Part shown: in pieces, positions 1 to 6,072 of the stretch
Layout: every line of letters starts with the position of its first letter
Numbering within the stretch: position 1 is the stretch's first letter
NCBI GenBank assembly: GCA_017412265.1
Contig: JAFPYK010000127.1
Span: forward strand, 1-6,074
Length of the DNA: 6,074 bases
Direction of reading: 5' to 3'
From: Lachnospiraceae bacterium
GTDB lineage: Bacteria > Bacillota > Clostridia > Lachnospirales > Lachnospiraceae
Notes under the pieces: generated by a model
What the model was told of the DNA's origin: nothing
Seen by the model: the letters and a program-made list of their open reading frames with translations, nothing else
Database searches by the model: none
Made by a program: the position numbers and the translations under genes

Positions 1-50
1 AGGAAGAAGAGTTCCTGCGTGATTTCTCTGAGAGAAAAGAAGATTATTGA
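1..50 (+). CDS. C-terminal tail of an upstream gene (partial)
   Basis: The frame beginning at base 3 is open from the left edge and ends at TGA (48-50), giving a charged tail that reads EEEFLRDFSERKEDY. It lies 42 nt before the cdaA start on the same strand, with no terminator hairpin between them, so it could be the last part of a gene co-transcribed with cdaA. Only 15 codons are visible, too few to name a family. Of the other two plus frames, one is also open across the left edge (to a TGA at about 139, inside cdaA) and one stops at 20-22. The call rests mainly on spacing and on a plausible hydrophilic C-terminus. It could be non-coding. Confidence 0.4.
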   Translation, partial: EEEFLRDFSERKEDY

Positions 51-92
51 TCATCCCGGACAGGGATCTGACAGTGAAGAAAGGAGGAGAAG

Positions 93-971
93 ATGGCCGA
101 TATTATCAGCAGAATCAAGATCGTACTGGAGAGCCTGATCACACAGGATTTCCGGATCCTTGATATCGTTGAGATCCTGATCATCGCGTTTGTTGTCTAC
201 CATCTGATCCTCTGGGTCAGAAAGACACAGGCCTGGCTTCTTGTGCGGGGCATCGTGCTGATCCTGATCTTCATGCTGGTCGCGGAGATCCTGCAGTTTA
301 AGGCGATTCTCTGGATCTTCAATAAGCTGATCAACATCCTGGCGATCGCGATCGTCGTGATCTTCCAGCCGGAGCTTCGGCGCGCGCTCGACAGCCTGGG
401 GCGCAAGAATGTGCTGATGCGCCTGCTTGACATCAACACGGACAAGAGTGTCTCGGAGAGATTCTCCAACCGCACCGTCAATGAAGTGATGCGTGCGGTG
501 ACCACGATGGCCAAGGCCAAGACCGGTGCACTGATTGTCCTGGAGCAGGATACGCCGCTGGGAGATTATGAGAGAACCGGCATCCGTATGGACGCCCTGA
601 TCACCAGCCAGCTGCTGGTCAATGTATTTGAACATAATACGCCTCTGCATGACGGCGCCGTGATTCTCCGCAACAACCGGCTGGTGGCAGCGACCTGCTA
701 TCTGCCGTTATCGGATAACATGGAGCTGAGCAAGGCGCTGGGCACCCGCCACCGGGCCGGCCTGGGGCTGAGCGAGGTGACGGATGCGCTGGTAGTGATT
801 GTCTCTGAGGAGACCGGCACGGTTTCGGTCGCCAAGGGAGGCAAGCTGTACACGGACATCTCGGAAGCGGAGCTTCGGACGCATCTGGAAGCCTGCCAGG
901 GGAAGACCGAGGAAGTGAAGAAGATCAAGCTCTGGAAAGGAAAATCGAAGAATGAAGAAGCTGCTGACTGA
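93..971 (+). CDS. cdaA: CdaA-type membrane diadenylate cyclase (c-di-AMP synthase)
   Basis: Condenses two ATP into the second messenger c-di-AMP at the cytoplasmic face of the membrane. In Bacillota this nucleotide controls potassium and osmolyte uptake and cell-wall homeostasis. The 292 residues match the family's usual length. Three hydrophobic helices lie at about residues 24-42, 49-67 and 74-92, followed by the DAC (DisA_N) domain at about 115-265. Both catalytic signatures are intact: DGA at 187-189 (in HDGAVILRNNR) and GTRHRAGLG at 217-225, with a conserved SEETG at 238-242. The ATG at 93 is preceded by AGGAGG (82-87) with a 5-nt spacer and starts directly before the membrane segments, so the start is secure. 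The C-terminus is a lysine-rich tail ending inside cdaR, with a 20-nt overlap. The CdaA pattern of three membrane helices plus a DAC domain excludes DisA and CdaS. Naming is by motif recognition. Confidence 0.96.
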   Translation: MADIISRIKIVLESLITQDFRILDIVEILIIAFVVYHLILWVRKTQAWLLVRGIVLILIFMLVAEILQFKAILWIFNKLINILAIAIVVIFQPELRRALDSLGRKNVLMRLLDINTDKSVSERFSNRTVNEVMRAVTTMAKAKTGALIVLEQDTPLGDYERTGIRMDALITSQLLVNVFEHNTPLHDGAVILRNNRLVAATCYLPLSDNMELSKALGTRHRAGLGLSEVTDALVVIVSEETGTVSVAKGGKLYTDISEAELRTHLEACQGKTEEVKKIKLWKGKSKNEEAAD

Positions 972-2211
972 GAACATCGGCATCAAGGTCTTGTCGCTTC
1001 TGCTTGCTGTGGTGGTCTGGGCGATCATCATCAACGTGAACGACCCTTTGCAGACCAAGACCTTATATAATGTCGAAGTAAAACTGCTCAATACCGGCAA
1101 TATCGAGGACCAGGACCGGGTCTACGAGGTGCTTGAGGGCTCCTCCGTAGATATCCGCGCCAGTGTCCGCCGGAATATGTATAACAGCCTGACAGCCAGT
1201 GATTTTACGGTCACGGCGGATTTTGCCGAACTGTACAACAACCTGGTGCCGATCAAGATCTCCTGTGCCAAGACGGGAGTTGAGATCATCTCGCAGTCCT
1301 ATAATTTCGTCAAGGTCCTTCTGGATGACGTGGTGACGCGTCAGTTCTTTATCAAGATCGACCAGGAGGGGACCGCGCCTGAGGGCTTCGTGATCTCGGA
1401 GATCCAGCCGACGCCGAGCGTGATCCAGATCACCGGTGCGAAGACGAAGCTGGACCAGATCGATTCGGTGCACTGCCGGCTGAATGTCTCGAGCATCGAC
1501 GAGAGTGAGTCGATGATGGGCGTCGTGCTGCGGCCGGAGCTGCAGGCGGCGGACGGCTCTTATCTGTCGAAGGACGGGCTTTATCTGAGTTCGGACCGGA
1601 TCAGTATCTCTGCCACCGTGCAGCAGACCAAGATCATCCCGATCCAGGTCCAGACGACCGGAACGCCTGCGGACGGCTACGAGATCGTGGACGTGAGCTA
1701 TGATCCCGTGGAAGTGGAAGTGGCCGGCTCGGAGGAGAAGATCGATGCGATCAGCGGACTGACGGTCGAGGTTCCGGTGGACGGGGCCAAGGATATCGTC
1801 GAGAAGATCCTGAATCTCTCGGACTATGTGCCGGAGGGAATCCGCCTGGTCAATGCCGACAAGGCTTCGCTGAATGTGCGGATCGTGCCGGAGAAGAAGA
1901 TCGCGAGAGACTTCACGATGACCATCGACCAGCTTACCTTCGAGAATCTCGGGCCGGATCTGGAATACAAGACGGAGTCCGGAACGACCGTGGTGCTCAC
2001 GCTCTACGGCCTGAAGGAGAATCTGGGCAAGATCAACACGTCGGACCTGCATCCGAGAGTGAACCTGGAAGGCCTGGGCGAGGGAACGCACACGCTGGAG
2101 GTCCAGATCGACGAGGTGAAGACGGTCGCTGTTGAGAAACTGCCGGAGATCACCCTGACCATCGTGTCGGTGGCCGAGACGGAGAGCGAGTCAACCGAAG
2201 AGGGTAATTAA
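952..2211 (+). CDS. cdaR: YbbR-domain protein, CdaA regulator CdaR
   Basis: Membrane-anchored extracytoplasmic protein that, in Bacillus and Listeria, binds CdaA and modulates its cyclase activity. The 419 residues start with MKKLLTENIGIKVLSLLLAV, the typical YbbR opening, with one membrane helix at about 11-28. Four YbbR-like beta-rich repeats follow at about 40-125, 130-223, 226-313 and 317-405. Each ends in an I/V-rich strand, and the second and third show the family pattern PSVIQITGAKTKLDQID and PVEVEVAGSEEKIDAI. The tail is acidic and serine-rich (ETESESTEEGN). The ATG lies inside the end of cdaA. GGAAAGG (934-940) is 11 nt upstream, slightly far, so reinitiation by ribosomes finishing cdaA probably contributes. 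Adjacency to cdaA strongly supports the role. The direction of regulation (activation or inhibition) cannot be read from sequence. Confidence 0.93.
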   Translation: MKKLLTENIGIKVLSLLLAVVVWAIIINVNDPLQTKTLYNVEVKLLNTGNIEDQDRVYEVLEGSSVDIRASVRRNMYNSLTASDFTVTADFAELYNNLVPIKISCAKTGVEIISQSYNFVKVLLDDVVTRQFFIKIDQEGTAPEGFVISEIQPTPSVIQITGAKTKLDQIDSVHCRLNVSSIDESESMMGVVLRPELQAADGSYLSKDGLYLSSDRISISATVQQTKIIPIQVQTTGTPADGYEIVDVSYDPVEVEVAGSEEKIDAISGLTVEVPVDGAKDIVEKILNLSDYVPEGIRLVNADKASLNVRIVPEKKIARDFTMTIDQLTFENLGPDLEYKTESGTTVVLTLYGLKENLGKINTSDLHPRVNLEGLGEGTHTLEVQIDEVKTVAVEKLPEITLTIVSVAETESESTEEGN

Positions 2212-2222
2212 CTGTCATGAGT

Positions 2223-2267
2223 GAAAACGCATGAGAGGCCTGCCGCCTTTCATGCGTTTTCTTTTTT
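2223..2267 (+). terminator. Strong intrinsic terminator after cdaR
   Basis: The arms 2223-2238 (GAAAACGCATGAGAGG) and 2246-2261 (CCTTTCATGCGTTTTC) pair over 16 positions, with a single G.U wobble and a 7-nt loop. Six T residues follow at 2262-2267. It begins 12 nt after the cdaR stop. It should end the cdaA-cdaR transcript and isolate it from typA, which has its own promoter signals downstream. Confidence 0.93.
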
Positions 2268-2286
2268 GTGCGCGGTGAAGTTCTGG

Positions 2287-2316
2287 TTGTATCTTACCGA
2301 AGGTTTGTGATATACT
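2287..2316 (+). promoter_or_regulatory. Extended -10 sigma-A-type promoter for typA
   Basis: TATACT at 2311-2316 matches five of six bases of the -10 consensus and is preceded by TG at 2308-2309, giving an extended -10 (TGATATACT). A weak -35 (TTGTAT, 2287-2292) sits 18 nt upstream. The expected transcript start is near 2323. A second possible extended -10, TGATATGTT, lies at 2326-2334 in the repeated copy described separately. Position just after a terminator and before typA supports the call. It has no experimental support. Confidence 0.6.
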
Positions 2317-2331
2317 ACCGATTTGTGATAT
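2295..2331 (+). repeat. Imperfect tandem duplication in the typA promoter
   Basis: TACCGA followed by TTTGTGATAT occurs twice, at 2295-2313 (with AGG inserted between the two parts) and at 2316-2331 (without it). The ten-base TTTGTGATAT is identical in both copies and recurs every 18 bp. Each copy supplies the TG and TAT of an extended -10. It could be a recent slippage duplication creating tandem start sites, or two copies of an operator. Confidence 0.75.
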
Positions 2332-2344
2332 GTTAAGGTTACCA

Positions 2345-2356
2345 GGGAAGGAAGGG
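2345..2356 (+). promoter_or_regulatory. Ribosome binding site that places the typA start at TTG 2363
   Basis: The purine run GGGAAGGAAGGG lies 6 nt before the TTG at 2363. The upstream in-frame ATG at 2330 has no Shine-Dalgarno sequence and would sit about 7 nt from the predicted transcript start, inside the promoter repeat. The RBS would also fall inside the coding sequence if that ATG were used. This supports initiation at the TTG. Confidence 0.8.
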
Positions 2357-2362
2357 AATCTT

Positions 2363-4228
2363 TTGAAGATTAAGAGAGAAGACGTCAGAAATATCGCGAT
2401 TATTGCCCATGTTGACCACGGCAAGACGACGCTGGTGGATGAGCTGCTGAAGCAGAGCGGCGTATTCCGGGCCAACCAGGAGGTGCAGGAGCGAGTAATG
2501 GACTCCAACGACATCGAGCGTGAGAGAGGCATCACCATCCTGTCGAAGAATACCGCGATCCATTATAAGAATACGAAGATCAACATCATCGACACTCCCG
2601 GACACGCGGACTTCGGCGGCGAGGTGGAGCGTGTGCTCAAGATGGTTAACGGTGTGATCCTGGTGGTGGATGCATTTGAAGGGCCGATGCCCCAGACCAA
2701 GTTCGTGCTGAAGAAGGCGCTGGAGCTGAACCTCCCGGTCATCTGCTGCATCAATAAGATCGACCGCCCGGAGGCGCGTCCTGCGGAGGTCATCGATGAG
2801 GTGCTGGAGCTCTTCATCGACCTGGATGCGAGCGAGGACCAGCTGGACTGCCCGTTCGTCTATGCTTCCGCGAAGTCCGGCATCGCGATTCTGGACCTCA
2901 CGGAGACGCCGAAGAACATGAAGCCGCTCTTCGACACGATCCTGGACTATATTCCGGCGCCGGAGGGCGACCCGGATGCCGCGACGCAGGTGCTGATCAG
3001 CACCATTGATTACAATGAGTATGTCGGCCGTATCGGTGTCGGCAAGGTGGATAACGGCACTCTCCGCGTGAACCAGGACGTGGTGATCGTCAACCATCAT
3101 GACCCGGACTACCAGAAGAAGGTCCGGATCAGCAAGCTCTACGAGTTTGAAGGCCTGGAGAAGAAGGAAGTGCAGGCAGCGACGGTGGGCTCCATCGTGG
3201 CGATCTCCGGCATCGCGGATATCCGCATCGGCGATACGCTCTGCTCCCCGGACCATCCGGAGCCGATCCCGTTCCAGAAGATCAGTGAGCCGACCATCGC
3301 GATGGATTTCATGGTCAATGATTCTCCGCTGGCCGGCCAGGAGGGCAAGTATGTGACCTCCCGCCACCTGCGCGAGCGTCTGTACCGGGAGCTGAATACG
3401 GATGTCAGCCTCCGTGTGGAGGATACCGAGGACATGGACTGCTTCAAGGTCTCGGGCCGCGGCGAGCTGCACCTGTCCGTGCTGATCGAGAACATGCGCC
3501 GTGAGGGCTATGAATTTGCGGTCAGCAAGGCAGAGGTCCTCTACAAGCATGATGAGAACGGCCGGCTCTTAGAGCCTATGGAGCAGGTGGTCATCGACGT
3601 GCCGGAGGAATATGTCGGCGCGGTGATCGAGAAGCTCGGCCAGAGAAAGGGCGAGATGACCGGCATGTCTTCGCCGACCGGCGGCTACGCAAGGCTGGAG
3701 TTCCGGATTCCGTCCAGAGGCCTGATCGGCTATCGCGGCGAGTTCCTGACGGATACCCGCGGCAACGGCATCATGAACACCATCTTTGACGGTTATGAGG
3801 AGTTCAAGGGGGAGATCGCCTACCGCAAGAGCGGTTCTCTGATCGCCTATGAGAGCGGTGAGACCGTCACCTACGGCCTCTTTAACGCACAGGAGAGAGG
3901 CCAGCTCTTCGTGGGACCCGGCGTGAAGGTCTATTCCGGCATGATCATCGGCGAGAACGCGAAGACGGACGATATTGAGTTAAATGTCTGCAAGACCAAG
4001 CATCTGACCAACACCAGAGCGTCCGGCTCGGACGACGCCCTGCGTCTGTCCCCGCCGCGCATCCTGAGCCTGGAAGAGGCCCTGGACTATGTGGACACAG
4101 ACGAGCTTCTGGAGGTCACCCCGGTGAATCTTCGCCTGCGCAAGAAGATCCTGGACCCGACGCAGAGAATGCGTGCGGCGATCCGGGCCAAGCAGCAAGC
4201 CGAGGACCTGGCGAAGAACCGGAAGTAA
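2363..4228 (+). CDS. typA: Translational GTPase TypA/BipA
   Basis: Ribosome-binding GTPase of the EF-G/LepA superfamily, linked to 50S assembly and to growth under cold and other stress. From the TTG start it has 621 residues, close to the usual size. G motifs are complete: AHVDHGKTT (15-23), RGITI (55-59), DTPGH (77-81), NKID (131-134) and SAKSG (169-173). The beta-barrel domain II spans about 200-300, then EF-G-like domains III and V and the TypA-specific C-terminal domain, including SPTGGYARLEFRIPSRGLIG and the conserved KTKHLTNTRASG. An in-frame ATG at 2330 would add 11 residues (MLRLPGKEGNL) that do not resemble the family. The TTG gives MKIKREDVRNIAIIAHVDHG, the family's normal opening, behind a strong RBS. 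It probably leads an operon with the next two genes, as no terminator follows. Function is well supported. Only the start codon is open. Confidence 0.97.
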   Translation: MKIKREDVRNIAIIAHVDHGKTTLVDELLKQSGVFRANQEVQERVMDSNDIERERGITILSKNTAIHYKNTKINIIDTPGHADFGGEVERVLKMVNGVILVVDAFEGPMPQTKFVLKKALELNLPVICCINKIDRPEARPAEVIDEVLELFIDLDASEDQLDCPFVYASAKSGIAILDLTETPKNMKPLFDTILDYIPAPEGDPDAATQVLISTIDYNEYVGRIGVGKVDNGTLRVNQDVVIVNHHDPDYQKKVRISKLYEFEGLEKKEVQAATVGSIVAISGIADIRIGDTLCSPDHPEPIPFQKISEPTIAMDFMVNDSPLAGQEGKYVTSRHLRERLYRELNTDVSLRVEDTEDMDCFKVSGRGELHLSVLIENMRREGYEFAVSKAEVLYKHDENGRLLEPMEQVVIDVPEEYVGAVIEKLGQRKGEMTGMSSPTGGYARLEFRIPSRGLIGYRGEFLTDTRGNGIMNTIFDGYEEFKGEIAYRKSGSLIAYESGETVTYGLFNAQERGQLFVGPGVKVYSGMIIGENAKTDDIELNVCKTKHLTNTRASGSDDALRLSPPRILSLEEALDYVDTDELLEVTPVNLRLRKKILDPTQRMRAAIRAKQQAEDLAKNRK

Positions 4229-4258
4229 GCGGGCAGAAGGAAAAGAACCGAGGGATTT

Positions 4259-5176
4259 ATGTTAGGACATTTTCGGGAACTGACGCCCGACTCCGCAGCG
4301 GAGTTCGAGGCATATGCAGGGAGACGTCCGATCTACACCTGCGAGGGCCAGTTTCTAACCCAGTATATCTGGGCGGAGCTCAACGAGCTTCGGTATACGA
4401 CGGATGACAAGGCGATGTATTTTGTCTTCCGCAATGAGAAAAGGGCAGCGGCGCTGATGCCTTTCTGCGCCCGGGAGGACATCCCGGAGAGCCTCCAGAG
4501 GCTGGAGGAGTATTTCCGCAATGAATTCGGGGAGCCACTGACGGTGCTGGTCGCGGATGAGGTGTTCGCGCAGACCGTCGCGGCGGATCCGGAGCTTTCG
4601 GCGCAGTATGAGATCACGGAGGCGCGGAATTCCTTCGACTACATCTACGAGGCGGAGAAGCTTCGCACGCTCTCGGGTAAGAAACTGCACAAGAAGAAGA
4701 ACAACCTGAACTATTTCATGAGGGAGTATGAGGGAAGGTACGAGTACCGGACCCTGGACTGCTCGCACGGGCCGGAGATCGAGGCTTACCAGCTGCGCTG
4801 GGAGGCGGACCGCGACGCGGACGATCCCGACGGATACCTCACGGTGGAGGAGCGGGGAATCTTCAAGATCTTCGAGAACTGCAGCCGGCTGGACTGTGAG
4901 ATGGGAGGCATCTACATCGACGGGCAGCTGGAGGCGTATTCGATCGGAAGTTACAACGAGGCGCTCTCGATGGCGGACATCCAGATCGAGAAGGCCAACC
5001 CGGAGATCCGCGGCCTCTATACCATGATCAACCAGCAGTTCCTCGTGCACGCCTTCCCGCAGGCCGAGCTGGTCAACCGGGAGGACGACATGGGCGAGGA
5101 AGGACTGCGACAGGCGAAGGAGTCTTATTATCCGCTGCGCCTGGAGAAGAAATACACGATTCGGCAGAGAGGCTGA
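4259..5176 (+). CDS. DUF2156 (LPG_synthase_C-like, GNAT-fold) protein
   Basis: A 305-residue soluble protein without signal peptide or membrane helix. It resembles DUF2156, the domain that forms the aminoacyl-transfer part of phosphatidylglycerol lysyltransferase (MprF/LPG synthase) and has a duplicated GNAT-like fold. Recognisable parts are an aromatic N-terminal half, the segment YEAEKLRTLSGKKLHKKKNN (130-149), and the C-terminal signature NREDDMGEEGLRQAKESYYP (273-292). Stand-alone DUF2156 proteins of this length are common in Clostridia. They lack the flippase half of MprF, and their substrate is generally unknown, so lipid lysylation should not be assumed. The start ATG has a modest GAGGG (4250-4254) only 4 nt away. 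The 30-nt gap after typA has no terminator, so expression probably depends on typA transcription. Confidence 0.85.
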   Translation: MLGHFRELTPDSAAEFEAYAGRRPIYTCEGQFLTQYIWAELNELRYTTDDKAMYFVFRNEKRAAALMPFCAREDIPESLQRLEEYFRNEFGEPLTVLVADEVFAQTVAADPELSAQYEITEARNSFDYIYEAEKLRTLSGKKLHKKKNNLNYFMREYEGRYEYRTLDCSHGPEIEAYQLRWEADRDADDPDGYLTVEERGIFKIFENCSRLDCEMGGIYIDGQLEAYSIGSYNEALSMADIQIEKANPEIRGLYTMINQQFLVHAFPQAELVNREDDMGEEGLRQAKESYYPLRLEKKYTIRQRG

Positions 5177-5201
5177 GGAGCCGGCCGGAAAGGAGTATCG
5201 G

Positions 5202-5612
5202 ATGAAACGTTGGATCATTGCTCTGGCGCTGATTATCTGCGCGTTATCGATGTGCGGCTGCACGCAGGCGAAGCTTCCGGAAGGCATGACGGAGGAGGAG
5301 GTCGACCGTGTGGCGAAGCAGGTTCTCTCTTATGTGCATGAGAAGGACTACGACACGCTCTGGCAGGAGTCCTCGAAGATGTTTCAGGACGCGGTGAGCG
5401 TAGAAGAGCTGCGGGACGCCATCGAAGGACAGGTCAAGGACCTGGGCGCATTCAAAGAGTACACGCAGCAGGCCTTCGGAGGGGCGCACGCCAAGGGCGT
5501 CACCGGACATTACGCGGTGGCGGTCATCACGGCGAAATATGAGAACGGCAAGGCAGTTTACACGCTGTCGTTTGATACCGAGTACAGACTTGCGGGGATT
5601 TATGTGAAATAA
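5202..5612 (+). CDS. Small DUF3887-like lipoprotein
   Basis: A 136-residue predicted lipoprotein. It opens with KR, then a hydrophobic stretch (4-17) and a lipobox ending in Cys20 (LSMCGC). The -1 Gly fits, but the -3 residue is Met rather than the usual Leu. Cys18 is a poor alternative because Met would be at -1. The mature part (about 28-136) resembles DUF3887: helices around EEVDRVAKQVLSYVHEKDYDTLW, then a beta-rich half ending in ENGKAVYTLSFDTEYRLAGIYVK. This fold is often found in surface or secreted proteins of Bacillota, and its role is unknown. AAAGGAG (5189-5195) with a 6-nt spacer gives a strong start. It is 25 nt after the DUF2156 gene and probably in the same operon. No terminator follows directly. 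The nearest candidate hairpins are more than 200 nt downstream. Confidence 0.85.
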   Translation: MKRWIIALALIICALSMCGCTQAKLPEGMTEEEVDRVAKQVLSYVHEKDYDTLWQESSKMFQDAVSVEELRDAIEGQVKDLGAFKEYTQQAFGGAHAKGVTGHYAVAVITAKYENGKAVYTLSFDTEYRLAGIYVK

Positions 5613-5636
5613 ATATTTAGTCGGAAGCGTATACAG

Positions 5637-5831
5637 TGTTTTGGGTGACTTTCGGCTTTGGTGCGTAGAATGACGGGAGTGAAATGGGGCGTTGCACGAA
5701 AATGTTTCGGGACGCGCCTTTCGGCTCGGGTACCTCGAATGCGACGGTGAGGCGAAGAGTGTTTTCAGGACGCGCCTTTCGGCTCGGGTGCCTCGATGCA
5801 GCGGTGCGTAAGCGGCTTTGGGACGCAGCTT
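5637..5831. repeat. Degenerate GC-rich direct repeat array
   Basis: Three related units follow the lipoprotein gene: A 5637-5681, B 5703-5749 and C 5760-5806. A short fourth remnant (5817-5831, TTTGGGACGCAGCTT) follows. B and C share 22 identical bases (5710-5731 and 5768-5789) and similar flanks, a TGTTT run before and a CCTCGA-ATGC-CGGTG pattern after. Unit A is more diverged but keeps TTTCGGCT, GGT, GAATG and the leading GTGTTTT. Core spacing is 69 bp from A to B and 58 bp from B to C. The irregular spacing and the divergence rule out a CRISPR array. Unit C can form a weak hairpin (GCGCC with GGTGC), but B cannot keep it. No continuous reading frame explains the repetition. It may be an old local duplication or copies of a genome-wide intergenic repeat. 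Confidence 0.7.
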
Positions 5832-6072
5832 AAGTGATTATAAGGGGGCTGTCGCAATAGATATTGCGGCAGCTCTCTCTATTCACTGAAAAACCGGCCG
5901 TCAAGGCCGTTTTTTCTGCATTACTGACTTGATTTCTGGGAAATCTCTGGTTTAAGGCAAACTTCAAGCAAAGCCGCCCGAGTAAACCAGCGCCTTTTCC
6001 CGATTGTTGTTTTAACTGTTCAAAATTTATGAAGCTTTCAGCTCTGTCAGGAACCGGCCTGTTCGGCCTCCC
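5830..6072 (-). CDS. Uncertain open frame running off the right edge
   Basis: On the minus strand one frame is open from the right edge to a TAA at 5832-5830, giving 80 codons (ending CDSPLIIT) without a start inside the window. I do not recognise the product. Codon choice (ATA, TTA, AAA, CAA, AGA) differs strongly from the GC-ending codons of the five genes to the left. The last third runs through both hairpins at 5843-5916. These points argue for chance openness or a decayed or foreign gene rather than a normal resident gene. The alternative is the 3' end of a real gene converging on the typA operon, whose body lies beyond the window. Confidence 0.2.
   Translation of the reverse strand, partial: GRPNRPVPDRAESFINFEQLKQQSGKGAGLLGRLCLKFALNQRFPRNQVSNAEKTALTAGFSVNRESCRNIYCDSPLIIT
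5843..5878. other. Long palindromic hairpin, IS-end-like or terminator-like
   Basis: The arms 5843-5858 (AGGGGGCTGTCGCAAT) and 5863-5878 (ATTGCGGCAGCTCTCT) pair along their whole length, allowing G.U wobbles, around a 4-nt AGAT loop. The tail (CTATTCACTG) is not T-rich, so it is not a standard rho-independent terminator by itself. The GGGGCTGTCGCAA start resembles the terminal inverted repeats of some insertion sequences, but this likeness is from memory and unconfirmed. It lies just before a better terminator at 5888-5916. Confidence 0.55.
5888..5916. terminator. Probable bidirectional intrinsic terminator
   Basis: The core CGGCC (5895-5899) pairs with GGCCG (5905-5909) around a GTCAA loop. 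After one mismatch, A5889-A5893 pair with T5911-T5915, and G5888 with C5916. Six T residues (5910-5915) follow the core on the plus strand. The A-run on the left gives five U residues on the minus-strand transcript. It is the best candidate to end the typA-DUF2156-lipoprotein transcript, and could also stop transcription entering from the right. Confidence 0.7.

Noticed and set aside
1063..2091. Long minus-strand frame (342 codons) opposite cdaR
   Set aside because: It is the mirror of a well-supported YbbR gene. Its Arg/Leu/His/Asp-rich composition is what reverse reading of GC-rich coding sequence gives, and it has no recognisable domain.
2268..2344. Riboswitch or c-di-AMP-sensing (ydaO-type) leader before typA
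   Set aside because: The leader after the predicted start is only about 40 nt, too short for a ydaO-type aptamer, and no such motif was seen.
3099..3356. Plus-strand frame of 85 codons inside typA
   Set aside because: Arg/Ser/Thr-rich out-of-frame translation of conserved TypA sequence. No start signal of its own was seen.
2339..3550. Minus-strand frame of 403 codons opposite typA
   Set aside because: TypA is unambiguous on the plus strand with all GTPase motifs. The antisense frame is composition-driven and lacks family features.
4229..4258. Terminator or promoter between typA and the DUF2156 gene
   Set aside because: The 30-nt gap contains no inverted repeat and no -10/-35 pair, only purine-rich RBS-like sequence.
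4355..5287. Minus-strand frame of 310 codons opposite the DUF2156 gene
   Set aside because: It spans two genes and their junction on the other strand, has no domain, and shows shadow-frame composition.
5637..5831. CRISPR array
   Set aside because: Repeats are diverged, spacing is uneven (69 then 58 bp), the units are adjacent without true spacers, and no cas gene is in the window.
6000..6045. Promoter in the AT-richer stretch near the right edge
   Set aside because: TTGTTG and AAATTT-like elements are present, but I could not align a -35 and -10 pair with suitable spacing, and no downstream gene is visible.
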